The notes: generated by a model not told the origin, from the sequence alone. A stretch of 24,917 nt of DNA from an uncultured Eubacterium sp. (GCA_937966095.1 CALCKF010000057.1:1-24917); one strand, 5' to 3'. Positions 15,393 to 23,250 are shown, numbered from the stretch's first letter. Numbers and translations: made by a program.

Positions 15393-15440
15393 AAAAAATA
15401 TCGCAGAAGACTATTTTAAAAGTCACTGCGATATTTTTTT
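15393..15440 (+). terminator. Rho-independent terminator after nadE
   Basis: AAAAAATATCGCAG (15393-15406) pairs with CTGCGATATTTTTT (15426-15439), with an inner GACT/AGTC step, and a run of T continues into 15440. The stem contains the CTGCGATA sequence that recurs at 15558-15640. Confidence 0.85.
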
Positions 15441-15557
15441 CTTTTTAACCTGTATTTATTATCGTAAAGTGTTTTTTATAAACGTTTTTCGATATAATTT
15501 GTATCCAACTATCTAAATATAAGTATATTTATATCGTATAAAACAAAATTTTCTTAT

Positions 15558-15640
15558 ACTGCGATAGTTTTATATAAAAATAAACCGTAAATTATCGCAG
15601 TAATAACCATTTTTATTATATGCGATAATTTCATATAATG
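15558..15640. repeat. Three-copy TGCGATAATTT repeat
   Basis: TGCGATARTTTYATATAA occurs at 15560-15577 and 15621-15638 (16 of 18 bases identical) on the plus strand. A third copy of its core lies inverted at 15589-15601, so 15558-15570 and 15589-15601 form a 12-of-13 inverted repeat with an 18-nt loop. The last copy runs into TATAAT (15634-15639). It may be an operator array or a degenerate hairpin family. Confidence 0.5.
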
Positions 15641-15659
15641 TTGACTATCATTACAATAA

Positions 15660-15815
15660 AATGAAGAATATATAATAAAGACTAACAGAAAACTGGCAGA
15701 ATACCGAAGCTGCGGATACAGCATCATGAAAAATCTTATATGTACTTATGAGGAAGATATATCTAATGAAGAAAATCTTGAAATGATAATAAGTAAATAT
15801 GAGATCGATATTTAA
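15660..15815 (+). pseudogene. Possible broken small ORF
   Basis: A frame without a proper start reads about 51 residues to TAA 15815 and includes KTNRKLAEYRSCGYSIMKNL. An ATG at 15661 in the neighbouring frame reads MKNI and stops at once; removing one TA from the TATATAATA run would join the two into a protein of about 50 residues. No Shine-Dalgarno is visible. An internal ATG (15726) could give 29 residues. This may equally be chance. Confidence 0.25.
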
Positions 15816-15833
15816 TATTGAAGTAATCTATAG

Positions 15834-15954
15834 TATAATAAATATATAACAGTATATAGTTTATATTGCCACCGGGTAATGGATGCATAAGCATTCGTCT
15901 GCACATCGTTAGGTCTTAGAAGATGTGTATACGGATGCTTTTTTTGGAGTAAAA
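15834..15954 (+). promoter_or_regulatory. Structured leader of the PnuC-like gene (possible riboswitch or attenuator)
   Basis: TATAAT (15834-15839) would start RNA near 15846. GGATGC (15881-15886) can pair with GCATTC (15891-15896) over a 4-nt loop. The same GCATTCGT (15891-15898) also pairs with ACGGATGC (15931-15938) in the terminator stem, so the two folds exclude each other. The Shine-Dalgarno and ATG 15955 follow directly. I do not recognise a known riboswitch class; T-box, TPP, FMN and THF signatures are absent. Confidence 0.5.
15891..15945 (+). terminator. Intrinsic terminator inside the PnuC-like leader
   Basis: GCATTCGT (15891-15898) pairs with ACGGATGC (15931-15938), and GCACATC (15901-15907) with GATGTGT (15922-15928), followed by seven T (15939-15945). 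It lies 9 nt before the ATG of the gene it would block. Confidence 0.75.
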
Positions 15955-16671
15955 ATGAAAAAAGTGATAAGTGTTATAAAAAGTTTTTCAAAAAAAGAGA
16001 TATGCTTGTGGTCATCATCAGTTTGTATGATAATTGTGTCCTTCTGCATATTTGACCGTGAAAGCTGGCTTGTTCTGGCAGCTTCGATAATAGGGGCAAC
16101 ATCTTTGATTTTCAATTCAAAAGGGAATCCTTTAGGACAGCTCCTGATGATAATTTTCAGCATATGCTATGGGATCATTTCTTATGGATACTCGTATTAC
16201 GGAGAAATGATAACATATCTCGGCATGACGGCACCCATGTCTCTGATGGCCCTGGTGTCATGGATGAAAAATCCGTATAAGGGAAATGATTCTGATGCAG
16301 CGGAAGTTGAGGTCAATAAAATCGAAAAAAGAGAATTCGTTTTTCTTTCGGCAGTCACAGTACCTGTCACGGTCATATTTTATTACATACTGGGAATATT
16401 CGGTACAGCTAATCTCATCCCCAGCACGATATCTGTAACGACCAGTTTCATGGCTGCGTATCTTACATTCAGGAGAAGCATATATTTTGCTTTGTTCTAT
16501 GCCGCAAACGATATAGTTCTCATAATCCTGTGGATAATGGCGGCAATATATGATATTTCATATGTTTCTGTGGTAATATACTTTGCTGCATTTCTTGTCA
16601 ATGATCTTTACTGTTTCGTGAACTGGAGAAAAATATCAGAACGTCAGTCTGAAATGTCTGAATCAGTCTGA
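15955..16671 (+). CDS. PnuC-family vitamin transporter
   Basis: A protein of 238 residues from ATG 15955 (TGGAG just upstream; the frame extends upstream only through the terminator). About seven hydrophobic segments are visible. The PnuC pattern appears in GNPLGQLLMIIFSICYGIIS, in YGEMITYLGMTAPMSLMALV and in the last helix NDLYCFVNWRK. PnuC proteins are facilitators for nicotinamide riboside; relatives PnuT and PnuX carry thiamine and riboflavin. The pncA-nadE neighbours favour a nicotinamide-related substrate, but no kinase that would trap riboside is in the window. Expression is probably controlled by the leader terminator. Confidence 0.85.
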   Translation: MKKVISVIKSFSKKEICLWSSSVCMIIVSFCIFDRESWLVLAASIIGATSLIFNSKGNPLGQLLMIIFSICYGIISYGYSYYGEMITYLGMTAPMSLMALVSWMKNPYKGNDSDAAEVEVNKIEKREFVFLSAVTVPVTVIFYYILGIFGTANLIPSTISVTTSFMAAYLTFRRSIYFALFYAANDIVLIILWIMAAIYDISYVSVVIYFAAFLVNDLYCFVNWRKISERQSEMSESV

Positions 16672-16744
16672 AATATCTGAAATTACAATCAATAAAACAT
16701 TTTCTTAACATTTGAAGCCTGTTCTCAGGATAATGACCAAGTCT

Positions 16745-16799
16745 TTTACATAGATTTAACTTAGACGGGATTATGTATTTAACATTTGGTATCTATAAT
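16745..16799 (+). promoter_or_regulatory. pst promoter with PhoP-box-like repeats
   Basis: TTATGT (16771-16776), 17 nt, TATAAT (16794-16799). TT(A/T)AC(A/T)-type hexamers lie at 16745 (TTTACA), 16756 (TTAACT, 11 nt on) and 16779 (TTAACA), with another TTAACA at 16705. This matches the Firmicute PhoP box, hexamers repeated every 11 nt, and fits phosphate-starvation control. Confidence 0.65.
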
Positions 16800-16866
16800 A
16801 TTAATCGTACATAGGAAAACTAACAGTACACACAAAATCAAAGAAAGACAAAGGAGATGTAAGAAA

Positions 16867-17736
16867 ATGAAAAAAAGCAGATTAGCAAAAATCCTGACAT
16901 TAAGTCTGGCGGCAGTAATGATGTTTTCATTGGCAAGCTGCGGAAGTGATGGCGGAAGTGGTTCGGAAGATAAGGATATAACTGTGATATCAAGAGAAGA
17001 AGGCTCCGGTACCAGAGATGCGTTTGTGGAACTTACCGGAGTTTTGAAAGACGATGTAGACAATACAGTAGACACTGCAGAGATATCCAACAGCACATCG
17101 GTAGTGCTCCAGTCAGTGGAAGGAAATCCGGCAGCTATAGGATATGTTTCTCTGGGATCACTCAGTGACAGTGTAAAGGCAGTGAAAGTTGACGGAGTAG
17201 AAGCTTCTGTGGACACGGTAAAAAGCGGTGACTACAAACTTCAGAGACCTTTCAATATCGTGACTAAAGGTGAAGTAGGCGAGCTTCCGCAGGATTTCAT
17301 CAATTTCATAATGAGCTCTGACGGTCAGGCAATAATAGAAGAAGAAGGCTATATCATGACGAATGAAAATGCTGAGGCATATACTGCAAGCGGACTTTCA
17401 GGAACTATCACACTGGCCGGTTCAACATCTGTATCACCTGTAATGGAAGTACTTGCTGACAAGTATAAGGAACTCAACAGCGGAGTGACCATAGAAATTC
17501 AGCAGACAGGGTCAGGTGCAGGAATACAGAGTACAATAGAAGGTGTTTGTGATATCGGTATGGCATCAAGAGAGCTTGAAGATGAAGAAAAATCAGAAGG
17601 TCTTGAAAGCCAGGTAATAGCTTTAGACGGTATAGCGGTTATAGTGAACAATGACAACAGTGTTGAGGATCTTACTACTGAACAGATCATGAAGATATTC
17701 ACAGGAGAGATTACCAACTGGGCTGATGTAAAATAA
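16867..17736 (+). CDS. pstS: Phosphate-binding lipoprotein PstS, circularly permuted
   Basis: A protein of 289 residues from ATG 16867 (AGGAGATG upstream). The lipoprotein signal has lipobox LASC with C25 as the anchored cysteine. The mature protein is a phosphate-binding PstS, but in swapped order. Residues 37-175 are the half normally at the C-terminus: SREEGSGTRDAF, AIGYVSLGSL, KVDGVE, RPFNIVTKGE, GQAIIEEEGYI. Residues 179-289 are the usual N-terminal half: TLAGSTSVSPVME, QQTGSGAGIQSTIEG, DIGMASREL, LDGIAVIVN, FTGEITNWADV. Both halves of the phosphate site (GSTSVSP/GSGAG and SGTR) are intact, so it should fold and bind. It delivers phosphate to PstCA. Confidence 0.92.
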   Translation: MKKSRLAKILTLSLAAVMMFSLASCGSDGGSGSEDKDITVISREEGSGTRDAFVELTGVLKDDVDNTVDTAEISNSTSVVLQSVEGNPAAIGYVSLGSLSDSVKAVKVDGVEASVDTVKSGDYKLQRPFNIVTKGEVGELPQDFINFIMSSDGQAIIEEEGYIMTNENAEAYTASGLSGTITLAGSTSVSPVMEVLADKYKELNSGVTIEIQQTGSGAGIQSTIEGVCDIGMASRELEDEEKSEGLESQVIALDGIAVIVNNDNSVEDLTTEQIMKIFTGEITNWADVK

Positions 17737-17763
17737 TACTGAGAAAGCAGATAGGTACAGAAA

Positions 17764-18612
17764 ATGCGACAACACAGAGAAAACTTTATGAAAATAGTAT
17801 TTCTGGTTACAGCATGTGTTTCGGTAATAGCAGTCATCCTGATATGTGTGTTCCTGTTTGCAAGCGGTGTACCTGCCATAAGGGAAATCGGGGTTCTCGA
17901 TTTCCTTCTTGGCGATTCATGGAAACCTTCACAGGGACTTTACGGGATATTTCCTATGATAATAGGCAGCATATATGTTACAGCGGGAGCGATCATCATA
18001 GGAGTTCCTATCGGGGTTCTGTGTGCGGTTTTCATGGCCAGGTATTGCCCGAAGAAGCTGTACAGAGTCCTCAAACCGGCTGTAGAGCTTTTGGCAGGGA
18101 TTCCTTCTATAGTGTACGGATTCTTCGGTCTGATGGTAATAGTACCTGTGATACAGCAGAATCTGGGCGGCAGCGGAAAAAGTCTGCTGGCCGCATCGGT
18201 ACTGCTTGGTATAATGATACTGCCTACAATAATAGGAGTTGCCGAATCAAACATAAGAGCTGTTCCGGAATATTATTATGAAGGGGCCCTGGCACTTGGT
18301 GCTACAAAGGAACGCAGCATATTCAGAACTGTACTGCCTGCCGCCAAAATGGGCATATTTGCCGGAGTGATACTCGGTATAGGAAGAGCAATAGGTGAAA
18401 CGATGGCAGTAGTTATGGTATGCGGCAATCAGGCCATACTGCCTGAAAACATAACATCAGGAGTAAGAACGCTTACGGCCAATATAGTTCTGGAAATGGG
18501 ATACGCTTCCGGGCTTCATCGTGAAGCACTGATAGCAACAGCAGTCGTATTGTTTGTATTCATCCTCATAATCAATCTGGCATTCATGGCACTTAAAAGG
18601 AGGATAGAATGA
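17764..18612 (+). CDS. pstC: Phosphate ABC transporter permease PstC
   Basis: A protein of 282 residues with six predicted membrane helices. Diagnostic segments are GIPSIVYGFFGLMVIVP and the EAA-type loop EGALALGATKERSIFRTVLP, which contacts the ATPase. GIGRAIGETMAVVMVCGN near the C-terminus is typical of PstC. It forms the channel with PstA. The start has AGGTA about 8 nt upstream; the gene lies 27 nt after pstS, with no terminator between. The stop overlaps pstA (ATGA). Confidence 0.95.
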   Translation: MRQHRENFMKIVFLVTACVSVIAVILICVFLFASGVPAIREIGVLDFLLGDSWKPSQGLYGIFPMIIGSIYVTAGAIIIGVPIGVLCAVFMARYCPKKLYRVLKPAVELLAGIPSIVYGFFGLMVIVPVIQQNLGGSGKSLLAASVLLGIMILPTIIGVAESNIRAVPEYYYEGALALGATKERSIFRTVLPAAKMGIFAGVILGIGRAIGETMAVVMVCGNQAILPENITSGVRTLTANIVLEMGYASGLHREALIATAVVLFVFILIINLAFMALKRRIE

Positions 18613-19478
18613 TGAGAAAGACAAGAACGACAACGATAAAACAGAATTGGAACATGTATAAAAAACGACCGGGATCACTGATAATGTTCATCCTTATAAT
18701 GCTGTCGGTGATCATCACTGTAGGCATACTGCTCTTGCTGATAGGGTATATACTTATCAACGGGATACCTAATTTAAAGCCCGAACTGTTCGAGTGGGAA
18801 TTCAATACAGACAACATGTCTATGATGCCGGCGATAATAAGCACTGTATATATGACGGTTCTTTCCCTTATAATGGCGGTTCCCATCGGTATATTTTCGG
18901 CAATACATCTTACCGAGTATGCAAAAAAGAACAGCAGACTTGTAAAGATAATCAGGACTACTACAGAAACACTGTCAGGCATACCTTCTATAGTATACGG
19001 GTTGTTTGGTTATATTCTTTTTGTGATAACACTCGGATGGAGCTACTCTCTTATTGCGGGAGCTGTAACACTGGCGATAATGATACTTCCTCTAATAATG
19101 AGGACTACTGAAGAGGCTTTGATGTCTGTACCGGATTCATATCGTGAAGGAAGTTTTGGACTGGGAGCAGGAAAGCTTTATACGGTGTTCAGACTGATAC
19201 TTCCATGTGCCGTGCCAGGCATTTTGGCCGGAGTAATATTGGCTATAGGAAGGATAGTAGGCGAAAGTGCCGCCCTTATATTCACGTCCGGCACAGTCGC
19301 ACAGGCTCCTGACAGTCTGTTGGATTCTGCAAGAACGCTTTCTGTCCATATGTACGCCTTGCTGTCTGAAGGCCTTTATACCGAGGAAGCATACGCGACT
19401 GCAGTAGTTCTTCTGGTTCTTGTTATTGCTATCAATGCATTATCGGGATTCATAGCCAAAAAATTAGCGACGAGGTAA
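18609..19478 (+). CDS. pstA: Phosphate ABC transporter permease PstA
   Basis: A protein of 289 residues, six membrane helices. It shows GIPSIVYGLFGYILFV, the coupling loop REGSFGLGAGKLYTVFRLIL, and AIGRIVGESAALIFTSG. ATG 18609 overlaps the pstC stop, and AAGGAGG lies inside the end of pstC; a second ATG at 18612 is possible. It pairs with PstC in the membrane. Confidence 0.95.
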   Translation: MMRKTRTTTIKQNWNMYKKRPGSLIMFILIMLSVIITVGILLLLIGYILINGIPNLKPELFEWEFNTDNMSMMPAIISTVYMTVLSLIMAVPIGIFSAIHLTEYAKKNSRLVKIIRTTTETLSGIPSIVYGLFGYILFVITLGWSYSLIAGAVTLAIMILPLIMRTTEEALMSVPDSYREGSFGLGAGKLYTVFRLILPCAVPGILAGVILAIGRIVGESAALIFTSGTVAQAPDSLLDSARTLSVHMYALLSEGLYTEEAYATAVVLLVLVIAINALSGFIAKKLATR

Positions 19479-19482
19479 TAAA

Positions 19483-20232
19483 ATGGAGAAATATACAATA
19501 GAAAATCTGGAGCTTTTCTATGGAGACTTTAAAGCTTTGAAGGATATAAATCTTAAAATAAAAGAGAAAGAGATAACTGCATTCATAGGCCCGTCCGGGT
19601 GTGGAAAGTCTACTCTTCTGAAAACTCTCAACAGGATGAATGACCTGGTTGAAAACTGCCGTATAGAAGGGAAAGTGCTTCTTGACGGAGAAGATATATA
19701 CGGGAACATAGATGTCAACAATCTGAGAAAAAGAGTGGGGATGGTGTTTCAGAAGCCTAACCCGTTCCCGATGAGCATATACGACAATATAGCATACGGG
19801 CCGAGGACGCACGGTATACATTCAAAAGTCAAATTGGATGAGATAGTTGAACGATCTCTTAAAAATGTGGCGATATGGGATGAGGTTAAAGACAGACTCA
19901 AAAAAAGTGCACTGGGCCTTTCAGGCGGACAGCAGCAACGTCTCTGTATCGCAAGAGCACTTGCAGTGGAACCGGAGGTCATATTGATGGATGAGCCCAC
20001 ATCTGCTCTTGATCCTATATCCACATCTAAAATAGAGGATCTTGCAGTGGAGCTGAAAGAAAATTATACCATCATTATAGTTACGCATAATATGCAGCAG
20101 GCAGCGAGGATATCAGATAAGACAGCATTCTTCCTTCTGGGGGAAATGGTGGAATTCGGAAGGACAGAAGATATTTTTTCAATGCCGAAAGACAAGAGAA
20201 CAGAAGATTATATTACAGGGAGGTTTGGCTGA
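19483..20232 (+). CDS. pstB: Phosphate ABC transporter ATPase PstB
   Basis: A protein of 249 residues, the typical size. Walker A is GPSGCGKST, the Q-loop is MVFQKPNPFPMSIYDNI (PNPFP is specific to PstB), the signature is LSGGQQQR, Walker B is VILMDEPTSALD, and the switch histidine is in IVTHNMQQ. It drives phosphate import by ATP hydrolysis on the cytosolic face. It begins 4 nt after pstA and shares one base with the phoU start. Confidence 0.96.
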   Translation: MEKYTIENLELFYGDFKALKDINLKIKEKEITAFIGPSGCGKSTLLKTLNRMNDLVENCRIEGKVLLDGEDIYGNIDVNNLRKRVGMVFQKPNPFPMSIYDNIAYGPRTHGIHSKVKLDEIVERSLKNVAIWDEVKDRLKKSALGLSGGQQQRLCIARALAVEPEVILMDEPTSALDPISTSKIEDLAVELKENYTIIIVTHNMQQAARISDKTAFFLLGEMVEFGRTEDIFSMPKDKRTEDYITGRFG

Positions 20233-20903
20233 TGCGTGTTAGATTTGATCAACAGCTGGAGCATCTTAACGTGATGCTGATAGAAATGGGAGCTCTTTGT
20301 GAAGAGGCGATAACATATGCAGTAAAAGCGCTGGAAACAGGAAACGACGAAATGCGTAAAAAGGCTTTTGATACCGATCAGGTGATAGATGACAGAGAAC
20401 GTGAAATAGAAACAGTGTGTCTGAAGCTTCTGCTTCAGCAGCAGCCGGTAGCCAGAGATCTCAGACTTATATCATCAGCCCTGAAAATGATTTCCGATAT
20501 GGAAAGGATAGGAGACCAGGCATATGATATCGCTGAAATAACTAAAACCATAAAAAGCGATCGCAACAGGATGTTTGAGAACGACATAGGAATAATGGCA
20601 GAAACAGCTATCCAAATGGTCACGGACAGTATAGATTCATTCGTAAAAAAAGATATAAATATCGCCAACAGCGTAATACTGGAGGATGACAAGGTGGATG
20701 ATATGTTTGTAAAAATAAAGAGCACTCTTATCGATGCTGTTTCGCAGGACAGCTCATGTGGAGAATATTTTGTGGATGTTCTTATGATAGCTAAATATCT
20801 TGAAAGGATAAGTGATCATGCTGTAAATATTGCCGAATGGGTCATTTTTTCAATAACCGGCGAACATGTAAACGAAGAGATGATATCCAATGAGAACATA
20901 TGA
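20232..20903 (+). CDS. phoU: Phosphate-specific transport regulator PhoU
   Basis: A protein of 223 residues made of two PhoU helical repeats. Metal-binding style motifs appear in each half: EREIETVCLKLL...ARDLRLISSALKMISDMERIGD and DVLMIAKYLERISDHAVNIAEW. It restrains PstSCAB and links phosphate status to the PhoR kinase. The start shares one base with the pstB stop and has GGGAGG upstream. It is followed 21 nt later by the PhoR-like gene. Confidence 0.95.
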   Translation: MRVRFDQQLEHLNVMLIEMGALCEEAITYAVKALETGNDEMRKKAFDTDQVIDDREREIETVCLKLLLQQQPVARDLRLISSALKMISDMERIGDQAYDIAEITKTIKSDRNRMFENDIGIMAETAIQMVTDSIDSFVKKDINIANSVILEDDKVDDMFVKIKSTLIDAVSQDSSCGEYFVDVLMIAKYLERISDHAVNIAEWVIFSITGEHVNEEMISNENI

Positions 20904-20924
20904 TCCATTGTACGGGAGGAAGAA

Positions 20925-21893
20925 ATGACTAAGAGAATATTCAAAAGCATACTTGTCGTATCTACTGTAGCGCTTGTCATATGTGTTTCCGCCATATCAT
21001 ATTTTCTGTACGGATATTTCGGAACGATAATCAAAGAAGAGCTTAAGTCAAAGGCTGTTCTGATTTCAGAAGAAGTGGAAGAGAATGAGGATTATCTTTC
21101 GGAGATAGGGAATATTCAGAACAGGATAACTCTGATAGATCAGGACGGCACAGTACTGTTTGACTCCAGAAAAGATGCAGCGGATATGGAAAACCATTAT
21201 GACAGGGAGGAAGTAGCTGAAGCCCGAGAGAACGGCGAAGCTTTTTCCAGCAGATATTCAGATACGCTGGCTACAAAAACCATATATTATGCCATGAGGC
21301 TGGACAACGGAGATATATTGAGGATATCCCAGGATCAGAATGTAGTGACATTGCTCCTAAGAGGAATAATAGGACCGGTAGTTCTTATAATGGCTGTCAT
21401 TATACTGTTTGCATCAGTGATATCCAAACATGTTTCGCGCAGCATCGTTAATCCGATAAACGATATAGATCTTAACGATCCTCAAAGTGAGATACCCTAC
21501 AGTGAACTTTCTCCGCTGATGAGGAAGATAAGAAGACAGTATGGTCATATAAATGCTCAGGTCGAGGAAATAAGAAGGCAGCAGAAAGAATTTATGGCCA
21601 TTATGGAAAACATGAGAGAAGGCTTCCTGCTGGTGGATAAAAATATGGAGGTGCTGTCATATAATACAGCGGCACTCGATATGCTGGATGGTGAAGCAGA
21701 AGGTGAACATGTAACGGCATTTCAGATAAACAGGAGCGCGGGTTTCAGGGAGGCAGTGGAAAAATCACTTGCAGGAGAATACAACCGCAGCTTGATATAT
21801 AGAAATGATAAGAAATACAGTATAACTGCAGACCCTGTGTTTGAAAACAATGATGTGATCGGGGCTGTTATAATAATAAGTGAAGAAAAATAA
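20925..21893 (+). CDS. PhoR-like sensor lacking the kinase domain
   Basis: A protein of 322 residues, GGGAGGAAG upstream of ATG 20925. Order: membrane helix (about 8-30), extracytoplasmic sensor (31-140, with RITLIDQDGTVLFDSRKDA), second helix (about 145-168), short HAMP-like linker, coiled segment with QVEEIRRQQKEFMAIMENMR, then a PAS domain (about 225-319) ending VIGAVIIISEEK. PhoR proteins continue here into HisKA (H-box HELKTP) and HATPase domains, about 230 residues more. None is present, and a terminator overlaps the stop. No response regulator gene is nearby. It could be a decayed phoR, or a sensor that works with a separate kinase. Confidence 0.85.
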   Translation: MTKRIFKSILVVSTVALVICVSAISYFLYGYFGTIIKEELKSKAVLISEEVEENEDYLSEIGNIQNRITLIDQDGTVLFDSRKDAADMENHYDREEVAEARENGEAFSSRYSDTLATKTIYYAMRLDNGDILRISQDQNVVTLLLRGIIGPVVLIMAVIILFASVISKHVSRSIVNPINDIDLNDPQSEIPYSELSPLMRKIRRQYGHINAQVEEIRRQQKEFMAIMENMREGFLLVDKNMEVLSYNTAALDMLDGEAEGEHVTAFQINRSAGFREAVEKSLAGEYNRSLIYRNDKKYSITADPVFENNDVIGAVIIISEEK

Positions 21894-21924
21894 AGAACCT
21901 GATATCTGAAATTCAGGTTCTTTT
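21892..21924. terminator. Bidirectional terminator between the pst operon and fabF
   Basis: AAAGAACCTGA (21892-21902) pairs with TCAGGTTCTTT (21913-21923), 11 bp, T-tract on each strand. The left arm overlaps the TAA of the PhoR-like gene. Confidence 0.8.
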
Positions 21925-21938
21925 ATGTATATTTATTA

Positions 21939-23165
21939 TCATTTATCATACTTTCTGACTATGATGCTGGAGTTCTGACCGCCGAAACCAAGTGCATTGG
22001 ACATGGCTACATTTATATTTTTTTCCCGCGGTCCCTCAGTTATAAAATCAAGATCGCAATCAGGATCCGGTGTCCTGTAATTCAGAGTAGGAGGCATAAT
22101 GCCTGTTTCGATAGCCTTTATACATGCGATAACTTCAGTTATACCTCCGGCTCCCATCAAATGACCGGTGTTGCCTTTTGTAGAGCTTATAGGCGGAGCA
22201 TCACTTCCAAACAGCGTCTTCACTGCCAGTACTTCTGTAGGATCGCCTACAGGAGTAGATGTGCCATGGGCATTTATGTAATCCACGTCTTCCGGTTTCA
22301 ATCCTGCTTTTTCAAGAGCGCTCTTCATACAGGCTACAGCTCCGCTGCCGTCCGGTCTTGGTGCTGTCACATGGTATCCGTCAGTGTTGTTTCCGTATCC
22401 GGCAAGGCTGCATAATATAGAAGCACCTCTTTTTAGAGCATGATCTTCTGTTTCTATTATCAGAGCTCCTCCGCCTTCTCCCATGACAAAACCGTCTCTT
22501 TCTGCATCGAATGGTCTGCAAGCTGATTTAGGATCCGGATTTTTGGACAGCGCCTTGGCCTGTGCAAGAGTAGACATGATTATAGGGCAATGAGCGCTTT
22601 CTCCTCCTGCAACCAGCATGACATCAGCTTCACCGGAATTGAGAAGCATCGCCGCTATGCATATAGCATCGCCTCCTGAGGAGCAGGCAGTGCTTACGGT
22701 AAAGCTGGGGCCGTGGATGCCGTAGTTGATAGCTATCTGTGCAGCTCCGAGGTTGCCCAGTATCTTGGGAAGAAACCGCGGACTCACTTTTTTCTTGCCT
22801 TCAACGCTGTAGGATCTTTCCGTTTCGGCGATATCGGAAGTCCCGTTCAGCGCGGTTGCCATGACTATGCCTATCCTGTCAGCCTCTTTTTCTATTTCTA
22901 TACCGCTTTGATTTATGGCTTCAGTAGCCGAGGCATATGCAAACTGTATGAATGTCCCTGTTTCCTTTGTCAGTTTAGGCGACATGTATTTTTTTGGATC
23001 GAAGCCTTTTACTTCACCGGCAATAGTGATAGGTATATCATCATCATGGAATCTTGTTATCTTTTCGATACCGCATTTCATATCCATGAGCCCCTGCCAG
23101 TAGTTATCGACTCCCACACCTACGGGAGTCACAGCTCCGATACCTGTTATTACCAAGTTTTTCAT
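21939..23165 (-). CDS. fabF: Beta-ketoacyl-ACP synthase II
   Basis: A protein of 408 residues. I start it at ATG 23165 (MKNLVITGIGAVTPVG) with AGGAGG 11 nt upstream; the frame extends 22 codons further but family members begin here. The catalytic triad is complete: C161 in VSTACSSGGD, H300 in NAHGTSTPVGD, H335 in GNTGHLMGAGG. It condenses malonyl-ACP with acyl-ACP in fatty acid elongation. It is a lone gene here, apart from any fab cluster in this window, and converges on the pst operon. Confidence 0.93.
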   Translation of the reverse strand: MKNLVITGIGAVTPVGVGVDNYWQGLMDMKCGIEKITRFHDDDIPITIAGEVKGFDPKKYMSPKLTKETGTFIQFAYASATEAINQSGIEIEKEADRIGIVMATALNGTSDIAETERSYSVEGKKKVSPRFLPKILGNLGAAQIAINYGIHGPSFTVSTACSSGGDAICIAAMLLNSGEADVMLVAGGESAHCPIIMSTLAQAKALSKNPDPKSACRPFDAERDGFVMGEGGGALIIETEDHALKRGASILCSLAGYGNNTDGYHVTAPRPDGSGAVACMKSALEKAGLKPEDVDYINAHGTSTPVGDPTEVLAVKTLFGSDAPPISSTKGNTGHLMGAGGITEVIACIKAIETGIMPPTLNYRTPDPDCDLDFITEGPREKNINVAMSNALGFGGQNSSIIVRKYDK

Positions 23166-23250
23166 TTGTATATAGTCCTCCTGAAATCTGCCGATTGTAT
23201 GTATTTTACCATATACACGTTCAAAAGTCACCTTTTATGAATTAAATTTG

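Larger units (their letters stand above)
15368..15954. other. Gene-poor region between nadE and the PnuC-like gene
   Basis: About 590 AT-rich bases without a convincing gene. They hold the nadE terminator, a set of TGCGATA repeats (15558-15640), a small possibly broken frame (15660-15815), and the leader of the PnuC-like gene (about 15834-15954). Between 15441 and 15557 I see only AT-rich sequence with scattered TATAAT-like boxes. Confidence 0.6.

Noticed and set aside
15846..15950. Known riboswitch or T-box before the PnuC-like gene
   Set aside because: No T-box UGGNACC sequence and no TPP, FMN, THF, preQ1 or cobalamin core is present; I leave the class open.
21880..21938. A simple frameshift hiding the PhoR kinase domain
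   Set aside because: No frame after 21893 encodes a kinase; the terminator and then convergent fabF follow at once.
23166..23231. Longer FabF N-terminus
   Set aside because: The 22 extra codons have no family match and AGGAGG points to ATG 23165.
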